Source of the DNA: Natronolimnohabitans innermongolicus JCM 12255 | Lineage (GTDB): Archaea; Halobacteriota; Halobacteria; Halobacteriales; Natrialbaceae | Length of the DNA stretch: 64,000 nt | Reading direction: 5' to 3' | Assembly (NCBI RefSeq): GCF_000337215.1 | Contig: NZ_AOHZ01000088.1 | Coordinates: 607 to 64,606, forward strand | In this document: positions 8,469-16,857 of the stretch, in pieces | Layout: the number at the start of each line of letters is the position of its first letter | Numbering within the stretch: the stretch's first letter is position 1 | The notes under the pieces: generated by a model | What the model was told of the DNA's origin: nothing | The model's input: only the letters and a program-made list of their open reading frames with translations | Database searches by the model: none | Made by a program: the position numbers and the translations under genes

Positions 8469-10609
8469 TGGACGTCTCGGTAATCGGCGGCGGACCCGGT
8501 GGACTCTACGCGAGCATTCTCCTCCAGAAGGCGAATCCCGACTGGGAGATCACCGTCCACGAACGCAATCCGCAGGGCGTGACGTACGGCTGGGGGATCG
8601 TCCTGCCGAATCGGACGCTCTCTAACCTGCGGGCGGCTGACGCCCCCTCCTACGAAGCCATCGACGAGCGGTCGACCCAGTGGGAACCGTTCGACCTCTA
8701 CTACGGGGGAGAGCGCTACCGCTCGTCAGGGCACTCGTTCGCGAGCATGCTGCGGACGGATCTCCTGGAACTCCTCCAGGAACGCTGTCGCGACCTCGGC
8801 GTGGCGCTCGAGTTCGAAAGCGAGATCGACGACCCGCAGTCGCTCGCCGCGGCGTCGGATCTGGTGATCGGCGCCGACGGAATCCACAGCGAGACGCGGT
8901 CCGAATTCGCCGACGAGTTCGGCGCCGAGACCGTCGACGGCGAGGCCCGCTTTTCCTGGTTCGGAACGGAAGCCGACTTCGATGCGCTGAGCCACATCTT
9001 CGTCGAGAACGAGGACGGGATCTGGTGTGCGCACACGTATCCGGGCGAGGTGAGTACGTTCATCGTCGACTGCGACGCGGAGACGTGGGCGAACGCCGAC
9101 CTCGATCAGCGCTCCGAAGAGGAGTATCTGGCGTACCTCGAGGACGTCTTCGCGGAGCACCTCGACGGACACGAACTGCTGTCACAGGTCGACCGCTGGC
9201 AGACGTTCACGACGGTCAGAAACGAGCGCTGGTCGCACGACAACCTCGTTCTGATCGGCGACGCGGCGCACACGGCTCACTACTCGATCGGCTCCGGGAC
9301 GACGCTGGCGATGGAGGACGCGATCGCGCTCGCCGACGCGATCGGCGAGTCGGACGCCGACGTCGGAACGGCGCTCGAGAGCTACGAGCAACAGCGGCGA
9401 CCGATCGCGGAGTCCCTCCAGCGGTCGGGCGAACGGAGCCGGCTTCACTTCGAGGACATCCGCCGGTTCTACGGCTTCGACGGGATCCAGTTCGTGCTCC
9501 ACCACCTCACCCGTTCGGGCCGGCTCACCTACGACAGCATGTCCCGGCGCGATCCGGACCTCGTCGAGGAGTTCGAACGCTGGTTCGCCGCGAGCTCTCC
9601 CGGCGGCGCGGCGACTCCCGAACAGGCCGATCCCGTTTCGCCGGCAACCCAGCCGCTGGAACTGCGCGACCTCACGCTCTCGAACCGGGCCGTTCGGGTC
9701 GCCGGGCAGACGTTCGACGCTCGAGACGGCCGACCGACGGACGCACAGCTGGCCGCCGTTCGCGAACGGAGCAACGACGGTGCCGGATTGACGATGACCG
9801 AACCGCTCGCCGTGTCCGAAGACGGCCGGATCACGCCCGGGAGTCCCGGACTGTACAGCGACGATCACGTCAGCGCCTGGCAGGAGACGATCGCGTCGGC
9901 GGACACCCCTGTTGGATCGACGCTCGTCCACACCGGGACGAACGGCGCCCGCCAGACGCAGCCGTTCGGCCTCGAGGGACCGATTCCCCGAAACGAGTCG
10001 TGGGCGTCTCGAGTGACCGACCAGTACTCGAACCCGCCGCGTACGTACGCGCCGGATCGGTTGCAAGGCGAGGATCTCGAGCGAATCGAGCGGACGTTCG
10101 CCGACGCCGCGCGGCGAGCGGACGACGCTGGCTTCGACTACCTCCAACTGCAACTCGGCAACGGCTACCTGCTCGGCTCGTTCCTCTCGCCGCTCACCAA
10201 CGACCGAACCGACGCGTACGGCGGCGACCTCGAGAGTCGAGTGCAGTTCCCGCTCGAGGTCGTCGACGCGGTTCGCGACGCCTGGCCGGACTCGAAGCCG
10301 CTGGGTGCGGTCGTCCAGGCGACCGACTGGGCCGCGGACGGCCTCACGCTCGAGGATTCGTTCGCCGTCGGTCGCGCACTCTCCGACCGCGGCGTCGACG
10401 TTCTCGCGCCGGTTGCCGGCGGCGTCTCGGACGACCAGCACCGCGGCGACGTCCACGGGCTGGCCAACTTCAGCGACGAACTTCGGAACGAAGTCGGGCT
10501 TCCTACGATGGCGACGGTTCAAGCGACGACGTCGGACGAGGTCAATACGCTCGTCGGAACCAGCCGCGCCGATCTCTGTACGTACTACGGATCGGTCAAC
10601 GAGCTATAG
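8468..10609 (+). CDS. Salicylyl-CoA 5-hydroxylase/2-aminobenzoyl-CoA monooxygenase-like protein fused to an OYE-type domain
   Basis: A 713-residue fusion. Residues 1-375 are an FAD monooxygenase: GGGPGG at 7-12, the DG motif GADG at 135-138 and the GD motif GDAAHTAHYSIGSG at 264-277. This resembles salicylyl-CoA 5-hydroxylase (SdgC) and the N-half of bacterial 2-aminobenzoyl-CoA monooxygenase/reductase. Residues about 395-713 are an Old Yellow Enzyme-like barrel (GYLLGSFLSPLTNDRTDAYG at 566-585). The OYE half is odd: the usual catalytic H-x-x-H/N pair reads Gln562 and Asn565, and the protein stops soon after RADLC, short of the family's normal end. The ATG at 8468 is chosen for GAGGTGA just upstream and the Rossmann start; an in-frame GTG exists at 8402. 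Expected role: ring hydroxylation of an aryl-CoA. Confidence 0.9.
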   Translation: MDVSVIGGGPGGLYASILLQKANPDWEITVHERNPQGVTYGWGIVLPNRTLSNLRAADAPSYEAIDERSTQWEPFDLYYGGERYRSSGHSFASMLRTDLLELLQERCRDLGVALEFESEIDDPQSLAAASDLVIGADGIHSETRSEFADEFGAETVDGEARFSWFGTEADFDALSHIFVENEDGIWCAHTYPGEVSTFIVDCDAETWANADLDQRSEEEYLAYLEDVFAEHLDGHELLSQVDRWQTFTTVRNERWSHDNLVLIGDAAHTAHYSIGSGTTLAMEDAIALADAIGESDADVGTALESYEQQRRPIAESLQRSGERSRLHFEDIRRFYGFDGIQFVLHHLTRSGRLTYDSMSRRDPDLVEEFERWFAASSPGGAATPEQADPVSPATQPLELRDLTLSNRAVRVAGQTFDARDGRPTDAQLAAVRERSNDGAGLTMTEPLAVSEDGRITPGSPGLYSDDHVSAWQETIASADTPVGSTLVHTGTNGARQTQPFGLEGPIPRNESWASRVTDQYSNPPRTYAPDRLQGEDLERIERTFADAARRADDAGFDYLQLQLGNGYLLGSFLSPLTNDRTDAYGGDLESRVQFPLEVVDAVRDAWPDSKPLGAVVQATDWAADGLTLEDSFAVGRALSDRGVDVLAPVAGGVSDDQHRGDVHGLANFSDELRNEVGLPTMATVQATTSDEVNTLVGTSRADLCTYYGSVNEL

Positions 10610-10699
10610 TCGTTACAAGATCGTTACAGGCGAGAAAATCTGCGTCGCTCACGTATCGGCTGCACAATCGTTTTGTCGATCGGCCTCGAACGTCGGTGT

Positions 10700-11110
10700 A
10701 TGCATCGTATTGTCCAGGCGATCGACGACGAAGTCGATCGGTCACTCGATCAGGCACAGACGATCATCGACCTCGCGGCGGATTCGGAGTCGGTTACCGT
10801 CGTCATCACGCACGGCTTCGAGTTCAAAGGACCGGACGACGAACTCACCGATCTCGAGTCGGTTCGACGGGTGACGGACCGCTTCGACGAACACGGTATC
10901 GCGTACGAACTGCGCGGCGAACAGGCGGAACCGGCAGCGTTCGTCCTCGAGACCGCTGACGAGATCGACGCCGACCTGATCTGCGTCGGCGGTCGGACGC
11001 GAAGCCCCGTCGGAAAGGTGCTCTTCGGAAGCGTCTCCCAGCAGATCATCCTCGAAGCCGATCTGCCAGTCCTCATCGCCGAGCGATCGACGGCCGGCGT
11101 GGACGAGTAG
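10700..11110 (+). CDS. Universal stress protein (UspA family)
   Basis: A 136-residue single-domain Usp starting MHRIVQAIDDEVDRS. The ATP-binding-type signature G-x-x-G-x(9)-GS appears near the C-terminus as GGRTRSPVGKVLFGSVSQQI, ending in LPVLIAER. It probably acts as a small cytoplasmic nucleotide-binding stress protein; in haloarchaea such genes often sit beside transporters. It follows the hydroxylase by about 90 bases and precedes the symporter pair on the same strand. The start is chosen at the family's normal N-terminus rather than the in-frame start 27 bases upstream. Confidence 0.88.
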   Translation: MHRIVQAIDDEVDRSLDQAQTIIDLAADSESVTVVITHGFEFKGPDDELTDLESVRRVTDRFDEHGIAYELRGEQAEPAAFVLETADEIDADLICVGGRTRSPVGKVLFGSVSQQIILEADLPVLIAERSTAGVDE

Positions 11111-11190
11111 GGTCGGGCCTTCGTTTCGCTCGATGAGTTACGTGCCAGTAGCCGTCCGTGTTCCTTCGGTTTCGATGTACAAATCAGTCA

Positions 11191-11200
11191 CTTATTTATA
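11191..11200 (+). promoter_or_regulatory. TATA box for the DUF3311-symporter operon
   Basis: CTTATTTATA is centred about 32 bases before the ATG at 11228, a good archaeal promoter element for this two-gene operon. Confidence 0.5.
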
Positions 11201-11227
11201 GGGGGACTAGGAATGGTATGGTAGAAC

Positions 11228-11485
11228 ATGCTCAAGGGCAGCTTTTGGTATCCAAACAGCTGGAAGCACGCGGCGCTGTTCGCGGCGGTGTGTGCGATGG
11301 TCGTGTTACACCAGAGCGAACTGGTCGGGCTCTACGATTCGACGACGATACTCTTCGGGTGGCTCCCGGCACAGATCGCCTACGACATGGCGTTCAACGT
11401 AGTCGGGTTCGGTATCCTGATCGTGATGTACTACCTCGCTCCGACGGCGCCGGAACGATACGAATCCGAGGGTGAGTCACAATGA
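11228..11485 (+). CDS. DUF3311-type small membrane partner of an SSS symporter
   Basis: An 85-residue protein with two hydrophobic segments (about residues 15-33 and 43-70) and an acidic tail. It is immediately followed by, and overlaps by ATGA, a sodium:solute symporter. DUF3311 proteins of this size and layout are regular neighbours of SSS-family permeases and are presumed accessory subunits. Tight overlap implies translational coupling. Function beyond that pairing is unknown. Confidence 0.82.
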   Translation: MLKGSFWYPNSWKHAALFAAVCAMVVLHQSELVGLYDSTTILFGWLPAQIAYDMAFNVVGFGILIVMYYLAPTAPERYESEGESQ

Positions 11486-12963
11486 TCTCGACAACGAACG
11501 CGCTCATCCTCGGAATCACGGCCGTCTACCTGTTGCTCGTCGTCGCCGTCGGCGCCGCGGCGTCCCGAATCACGGGCGATTCCAGAGAGGACTTCCTCAT
11601 GGCGAGCCGGTCGTTCGGGACGGTCGTCCTCCTCTTCGCCCTGTTCGCGACGAACATGACGTCCGTCGTCATGATCGGCGCCCCGGGCCTCGCGTACTCG
11701 ACCGGGGTCAGCGCGTACGGCTTCTTCGTGTCGCTGTTCGCGTTCCTCTTCCCGGTCTTCCTGATGACGTTCGGATACCGGATCTGGATCGTCGGCAAGG
11801 AGTTCGGCCACATTACCCCGGGGCAGATCTTCAATCACCGGTGGGAGTCTGACAACCTCGGGCTTCTCGTGATGGCTATCTTCACCATCTGGACGATTCC
11901 GTACATCCTCGTCGGCGTACAGGGTGGCGGAATCGTGTTCGAATCCCTCACCGACGGGTTGATTCCCTACTGGCTCGGCGCGTTGATCACGATCATCGTC
12001 GTCGGGATGTACGTCTACCCCGGCGGTATGCGCGGGACCGGATGGACGAACACCTTCCAGGGAATGGTGTTCATGGCCGTCCTGTTCGCGTTCTTCCTCT
12101 ACGTCCCGTTCCGAATCGGCGGGTTCGGCGCGGCGACCGACGCCGTCGCACAGATCGATGGCGGCGTCTTCCTCAATCGCGAAGGGCTGCCGCCGTACGA
12201 GACGCGGATGTACTTCTCACAGGGGATCATCGTTGCCCTGGGGGCGTTCATGTTCCCGCACCTGATCCTCCGGTACATGACGGCTCGATCGTTCACGACG
12301 CTCAAGCAGACGTCGGTCGTCTACCCAGTCGCCGTCCTGCTGGTCTGGGTCCCCACCGTGTTACTCGGCTTCTGGGGCATCGCACAGATCCCGAACCTCG
12401 AGAACCCGGACTTCATCCTCCCGGAACTCGTCTTCGAATTCTTCCCGACCTGGGCGATCGGCCTCGCCCTCGCGGGTATCCTGGCAGCGATGATGTCGAG
12501 TATCGACGGTCAGGTCCTCACGCTGAGTACGTTCTTCGGCGAAGACGTGCTCCGGAAGTTCTGGGACGACGTTACCGACGCGAAAGTCGTCTGGTACACT
12601 CGAATCTTCCTCATCGTTATCTTCGTCCTCGCGTACATCGGCGCGCTTCTCACCTCTGATACCGTCGTCGACACGGCGACGTTCGCGTTCGCCGGGTACG
12701 GACTGTTGTTCGTCCCGATGGCCGCGGCCTTCTACTGGCGGAGTTCGACGAAAGCCAGCATCTACGCTGGCGTGATATACGGTTTCGTCGGAATCTGGGC
12801 GTTCGAATACGGTCCCCTGCCGCCGGAAGTCGCCGGGTTCCATCCGTTCGTTCCGATACTGGTCACACAGATTCTACTGATGGCCGTCGTCGCACTGGTG
12901 ACCCAGCCACCGTCGGAAGACCGGATCGACGAGTACGAGGAGTGCTTCGAGGACGTCTGGTAA
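11482..12963 (+). CDS. Sodium:solute symporter (SSS family)
   Basis: A 493-residue integral membrane protein with about 13 predicted helices. It starts MISTTNALILGITAVYLLLV and has SSS features such as GGMRGTGWTNTFQG in the central loop and LALAGILAAMMSSIDGQVLT near the middle of the second half. It should import an organic anion with sodium at the cytoplasmic membrane. Coupled upstream to the DUF3311 gene by a 4-base overlap. Its place after the aryl-CoA hydroxylase makes an aromatic or related carboxylate a plausible substrate, but the sequence does not show this. Solute could equally be a short-chain carboxylate. Confidence 0.92.
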   Translation: MISTTNALILGITAVYLLLVVAVGAAASRITGDSREDFLMASRSFGTVVLLFALFATNMTSVVMIGAPGLAYSTGVSAYGFFVSLFAFLFPVFLMTFGYRIWIVGKEFGHITPGQIFNHRWESDNLGLLVMAIFTIWTIPYILVGVQGGGIVFESLTDGLIPYWLGALITIIVVGMYVYPGGMRGTGWTNTFQGMVFMAVLFAFFLYVPFRIGGFGAATDAVAQIDGGVFLNREGLPPYETRMYFSQGIIVALGAFMFPHLILRYMTARSFTTLKQTSVVYPVAVLLVWVPTVLLGFWGIAQIPNLENPDFILPELVFEFFPTWAIGLALAGILAAMMSSIDGQVLTLSTFFGEDVLRKFWDDVTDAKVVWYTRIFLIVIFVLAYIGALLTSDTVVDTATFAFAGYGLLFVPMAAAFYWRSSTKASIYAGVIYGFVGIWAFEYGPLPPEVAGFHPFVPILVTQILLMAVVALVTQPPSEDRIDEYEECFEDVW

Positions 12964-13607
12964 CGTCTTTTCTCTCTCGTCGCTTGTAGCGACGTTGTAA
13001 GAGTTGTCTCGAGTCACAACCGATAGTCACCATTACACCTCACTGCGCAGCTGATCACCAGACGAGGTTCTGCTCAGTGTGTGAATTATTTAGTGGCTAC
13101 TGCTTCGAGTAACGGATTCCGTACGCCCACTCCACGGAGTCGAGACACTTATCCTATCTCAATCATATGCAACTGGATGTCGGATGTGTACAGATATAGG
13201 AATATTACACCTCCACACTGATTCTACCGATAGAATAGAGTGCGTACACCATCGATACAGCTAGCATAAGCGGAGAACAGTAGATGTTGAACTGTAATGC
13301 CCAATCCCGCAAGCCATTGTGACTTATTCCACGATTATACAAGATATCATTCCTAAACACGAGTGTTGTCTGCACATGCTGTATTTTTCTATCCACATTC
13401 TGCCTGCACTACTTTGGTTAGAACGCACAATACTCACACATACAATATCAGGAACAATATTCTAAATGATATAGATAATACGATCAACTGACCCTCCAAA
13501 ATTGTACCACAGCAACGGTCAACAGTTGCGATACCATTATGGGTCATCCGGCCGAAATAACCAAAACGCACCCCCTGTAGTGGTGTCTGCGTATACCCAG
13601 AGTCACA
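12964..13607. other. AT-rich gene-poor stretch with a degenerate 84-bp-family repeat
   Basis: About 640 bases. A small inverted repeat CGTCGC-TTGTA-GCGACG follows the symporter stop. Bases about 13010-13110 resemble a decayed copy of the 84-bp inverted-repeat element (CAGTGTGTGAATTATTTAGTGGCTACTG matches its right half in parts). A 63-codon minus-strand ORF at 13205-13396 is AT-rich and unrecognised; I do not call it a gene. Confidence 0.45.
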
Positions 13608-13883
13608 ATGACGGACATCCCCAGTCAGCTCCAGACGTTCGACATCGAAGCGACGGACGACGTAGTAAAACGACACCTGCGATCGGCGTACATCGAACAC
13701 CCGACCAGGGGCCCCTACGTCAAATCTCGAGCGCTGTACGACGCCGTCGAGGCGGATATCGACGACCGATTCTCCCTGGAACTCTTCGGTCGGTTCTGTG
13801 AGAGCCGACCCTATCTGGAAAAGTGGTCGCGGGGATACGGTGGCTCGTATCGGTATCGGATTCTCGTGCAGGAACTTCGGTGA
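13608..13883 (+). CDS. Hypothetical protein, 91 residues
   Basis: Short soluble protein starting MTDIPSQLQTFDIEATDDVV. It has charged helices and a Tyr/Arg-rich C-terminus (WSRGYGGSYRYRIL). No family is recognised. Codon use and GC content are like the neighbouring genes and unlike the AT-rich DNA upstream, which argues that it is real. It lies about 100 bases ahead of an IclR gene on the same strand but outside its promoter. No transmembrane segment or Cys motif is visible. Confidence 0.55.
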   Translation: MTDIPSQLQTFDIEATDDVVKRHLRSAYIEHPTRGPYVKSRALYDAVEADIDDRFSLELFGRFCESRPYLEKWSRGYGGSYRYRILVQELR

Positions 13884-13953
13884 GATGGATCCGTGCGGTG
13901 TGATCGATTCTGTCGCTTTCACCGGTCGTATTTAAGCGTCCGGCTGGAACACA

Positions 13954-13963
13954 CTTTTATATA
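13954..13963 (+). promoter_or_regulatory. TATA box for the second IclR gene
   Basis: CTTTTATATA is centred about 26 bases before the ATG at 13984, fitting a leaderless or near-leaderless transcript. Confidence 0.55.
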
Positions 13964-13983
13964 GTCCAGCAGTAGTACGAGAT

Positions 13984-14784
13984 ATGAGCTCCCAACGCGC
14001 AAAAACCACGGAACGCTCGCTCCACTTGATCGAGACGATCCAGCGGCTGGGTGGTGCTTCGTTGGACGAACTGACCGCCGAAGTCGCCTTCTCCCGGAGC
14101 ACGATTCACATTCACCTCCGAACGCTTCTCGAGCACGGGTATCTCGCGAAAGAGGGCGAGGTCTATCATATTGGACTGCGCTTTCTCAATCACGGCGAGT
14201 ACGCTCGTTCGCGGAAAACGGCGTACACGCTGGCGAAACAGACGGTGATGGACCTCGCCGATCGGACGGACGAGGAAGTCGAGTTCGTCGTGGAAAACGA
14301 CAACCGCGGTATTCTCGTCCACGAGTCGTTTCACCCCGATAGTCAGTTTCCCTCCAAGGAACGCCACATCTCCTCCGCGCCGAGCACGGCCGGGATCTAC
14401 TACTATCTCCACAGCGTCGCGACGGGGAAAGCGATCCTCGCCGAGTACTCGGACGACCGGATCGAGCGCGTGTTAGACGAATGGGGACTCCCCAGGCAGA
14501 CGGACCAGACGATCACGGACGAGGACGCGCTCTTTCAGGAACTCGAGCAGGTTCGAGACCGCGGCATCGCGTTCGCCGACGAGGAGTACGTCGACGGCCT
14601 CAGGGAAGTCGGGCGACGGGTCGAGGCGCCCGACGGAAGCGTTCTCGGTGCGATCGCGATCATCGGCCCAAAGTACCGATTCACGGACGACCGCTACACG
14701 ACCGAGTTACCGACCCTCCTCGACGAGGCGGTCAGCGAACTCGAGGAGGATATTCGAGAGTCGTACCTGGAGCAGTATCGGTGA
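13984..14784 (+). CDS. IclR-family transcriptional regulator
   Basis: A 266-residue IclR protein with an N-terminal winged HTH (about 10-75; ELTAEVAFSRSTIHIHLRTL) and an effector domain (about 85-262; LHSVATGKAILAEYSDD). Compared with the paralogue at 5283-6041 it has a short insertion before HSVATGKA (residues about 120-140, Ser/Tyr-rich), which may alter the ligand pocket or dimer face. The start is supported by a TATA box 26 bases upstream. It could regulate the symporter or the catabolic genes to its left; the target is inference. Confidence 0.92.
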   Translation: MSSQRAKTTERSLHLIETIQRLGGASLDELTAEVAFSRSTIHIHLRTLLEHGYLAKEGEVYHIGLRFLNHGEYARSRKTAYTLAKQTVMDLADRTDEEVEFVVENDNRGILVHESFHPDSQFPSKERHISSAPSTAGIYYYLHSVATGKAILAEYSDDRIERVLDEWGLPRQTDQTITDEDALFQELEQVRDRGIAFADEEYVDGLREVGRRVEAPDGSVLGAIAIIGPKYRFTDDRYTTELPTLLDEAVSELEEDIRESYLEQYR

Positions 14785-15104
14785 GGGGACGCTACCGGCC
14801 CGGTTGACCGCTGTTCGATCGGTCTATTTATAATAGTCATACTATATCGAACTATAAAATATAGAATTTCGTCGTCACTCGGAGCGTTCTCGCCCCATGG
14901 ATTTACAAACATATGATGGTAAATTTCTGCTGGGGGCGGAGTGATCGATGCCGCTTTTCGACGTGAGCCGCCACCGCTCAACAGTTCGAAACTGAGATGA
15001 AGATGCTACCATCCTAACCTGCTGTATTTTTATAAGCTGTCGTTCGAAGCTAGGCAGCTGGTCGAATCAAGCAATTTATTTCGCCTGACTGTATAGCTAC
15101 TCCC
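14785..15104. other. Gene-free AT-rich stretch
   Basis: About 320 bases after the IclR gene. No supported ORF. The right end holds an AT-rich promoter-like string (CAATTTATT near 15071-15079) about 30 bases before the small membrane protein gene. Confidence 0.45.
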
Positions 15105-15239
15105 ATGGAGATCAATGATTTCCTCAACGGAGACCAGCTTACAGGCCGACAGGCTGCGACGATTTTTTTCCTCTGGCTAGCCATCGTTCTGGCAGCGGGT
15201 ATCATCCTCCTGCTATTTACGAGCGCCACGATCTCGTAA
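15105..15239 (+). CDS. 44-residue single-span membrane protein
   Basis: ATG-to-TAA ORF of 45 codons. It starts MEINDFLNGDQLTGRQ, followed by one strongly hydrophobic segment (about residues 19-38, FFLWLAIVLAAGIILLLF) and a four-residue tail. An AT-rich TATA-like string about 30 bases upstream supports a leaderless transcript. The charged N-terminus and clean hydrophobic span are what a real small membrane protein would show. It is isolated in gene-poor DNA next to thiM/thiE. No family is recognised. Confidence 0.55.
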   Translation: MEINDFLNGDQLTGRQAATIFFLWLAIVLAAGIILLLFTSATIS

Positions 15240-16023
15240 TGGGCTCGAGTTTGGTCCTCCCGGCCTCTCGAGCAGTGTGGCGGTAGAGCGATTGGACTGT
15301 CGGAACAGGGAGACAGTTTTGAGGGGTAGACAGACCGTGGCGCCGCCGAAGACTCCGCTTCACTGCTCGGTTTCATGTGATCAGCCGTTCGATTCGACTG
15401 GTCCAGTTGCTTGGTGCTTACTCGGTTACGAACGCACTCCGTGCGCGATCCAACACGGATGGTATCGTCTCAGTAACAATAGCAGACATCTGCCAGTCGC
15501 TTCGCTGCCTTCGCTGGAGTTGACGAACCATCGGGTAGTGCGCCAACCTATATATTGCACATAAGTAGCAATAGTCTATCGAGAATTCGGTTCTGCTATT
15601 ATAACATTTTGGTGCGGAGAACTGTTTGGGCGGTAATCTCCTAATAGCATCTAACCGAATATATTCGGCTATGTATCGAAATCGACTGTGGACTGTACTC
15701 AACTCACCGCGATACTCGCTACCGCATTGGCCGAGAGACAGCTAATTACACGTTCTATCCAATATACTATCAATAAGTGTATTTACTAGCTGCTAATACA
15801 GATAGCCGATTATATTGCACTATCTACGCACTATCGTGGCGCCACAGTTCCGTATCAATCAACGAAGAAACAATAAAATGGGCCTAGCGAATTGGACAAA
15901 CATCGTGACAATTGAATCGAGTTATACACTGTTCGCACAGCCGTCTGTGATCAGGTATGCCGTAATTCAGGGGCCACTCCCGACTCGCGTCAGATTGATG
16001 CGACGAGAGACGAAGCCGACCGC
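15240..16023. other. AT-rich gene-poor stretch containing one degenerate 84-bp-family repeat
   Basis: Nearly 800 bases with no convincing gene. A 94-codon minus-strand ORF at 15418-15702 has no recognised family. About 15900-15982 matches the 84-bp inverted-repeat element seen elsewhere (see separate entry). Confidence 0.45.
15900..15982. repeat. Degenerate copy (D) of the 84-bp inverted-repeat element
   Basis: Shares the core TGAATCGAGTTATACACTG, GCACAGCC, GATCAGG and TTCAG in the same order and spacing as the copy at 57328-57411. The terminal inverted repeats are eroded. Confidence 0.55.
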
Positions 16024-16857
16024 TCAGTGAAGACGTTCGAGTCGGTCCATCGTCTCGAGTCCCGTCGCGACGTCTGGGGTCAGACCGGCGATGCTGTCGA
16101 GAAAGTTCACCCGATAACTGGCTGGACCGTTGTACTCGAGGTCGGTCGCGCGTTCGCCCGCGAGCCCGTAGGCGAGGGTCCCGTGTACGGCAGCGGCGAG
16201 ATCGTCCTCGAGGCTGCCGGCGAAGGCCGCGAGGGTCGAACCGAGCATGCAGCCGGTGCCGATGATGGTCGTAAGCATCTCGTGTCCGGCGCTGACGCGA
16301 TAGACGCGGTCGGGGCCGGCCACGATATCCTCGGCTCCCGAGGCGACGACCGCGGCGCCGGTCGTCTCCGCGAGCGCCAGTGCCGACTCCGCGATTTCCT
16401 CGTACTCGCCGATTGACTCGACGCCTTTCACGTCGGCATCTGCACCCGCGAGATGGGTGACCTCCCCGTAGTTCCCCTTGATAGCGGCGAACTCGACCTT
16501 CTCGAGTAAACTCGCGTGAACCTCCTCCCGGGTCGGTGTCGTTCCCGCGCCGACGGGGTCGAGGACGACCGGAACGCCGAGTTCGTTGGCCCGCTTGCCC
16601 GCAGCGTGTAGCGCTTCGACGTTCGAGTCCGTCATTCGGCCGGTGTTGAGCAGTACGGCGTCCGCGAGTTCGGCCATCTCGGGCGCCTCGCCGGGCGCGT
16701 CCGCCATCACCGGTATCGCGCCCCAGCCGAGGGTCACGTTCGCCAGATCGTTTTTCGTCACTTCGTTCGTTAACTGCTGTACTAGCGGTTCGCGGTCGCG
16801 GACCGCGGCGAGCGAGTCCGACAGCGCCTCGCCCGTCGCATCGACGTCGTCACTCAT
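16024..16857 (-). CDS. thiM: Hydroxyethylthiazole kinase ThiM
   Basis: A 277-residue kinase that phosphorylates 4-methyl-5-(2-hydroxyethyl)thiazole with ATP, salvaging the thiazole half of thiamine. Family motifs are intact: TNEVTKNDLANVTLGWGAIP near residues 30-49, DPVGAGTTPTRE near 109-120, and the anion-hole GTGCMLG near 205-211 containing the catalytic Cys. Start MSDDVDATGE was chosen over an upstream in-frame start. It overlaps the 3' end of thiE by 8 bases, so the two are one operon transcribed thiE-thiM. The product feeds ThiE directly. The window also holds two TPP-dependent E1 complexes, natural consumers of thiamine diphosphate. Confidence 0.95.
   Translation of the reverse strand: MSDDVDATGEALSDSLAAVRDREPLVQQLTNEVTKNDLANVTLGWGAIPVMADAPGEAPEMAELADAVLLNTGRMTDSNVEALHAAGKRANELGVPVVLDPVGAGTTPTREEVHASLLEKVEFAAIKGNYGEVTHLAGADADVKGVESIGEYEEIAESALALAETTGAAVVASGAEDIVAGPDRVYRVSAGHEMLTTIIGTGCMLGSTLAAFAGSLEDDLAAAVHGTLAYGLAGERATDLEYNGPASYRVNFLDSIAGLTPDVATGLETMDRLERLH

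Noticed and set aside
8680-10959. 759-codon plus-strand frame overlapping the hydroxylase fusion
   Set aside because: Arg-rich shadow frame; the fusion protein in the other frame has clear FAD motifs.
15418-15702. 94-codon minus-strand ORF
   Set aside because: AT-rich, no family resemblance, no promoter signal; judged chance open frame in non-coding DNA.
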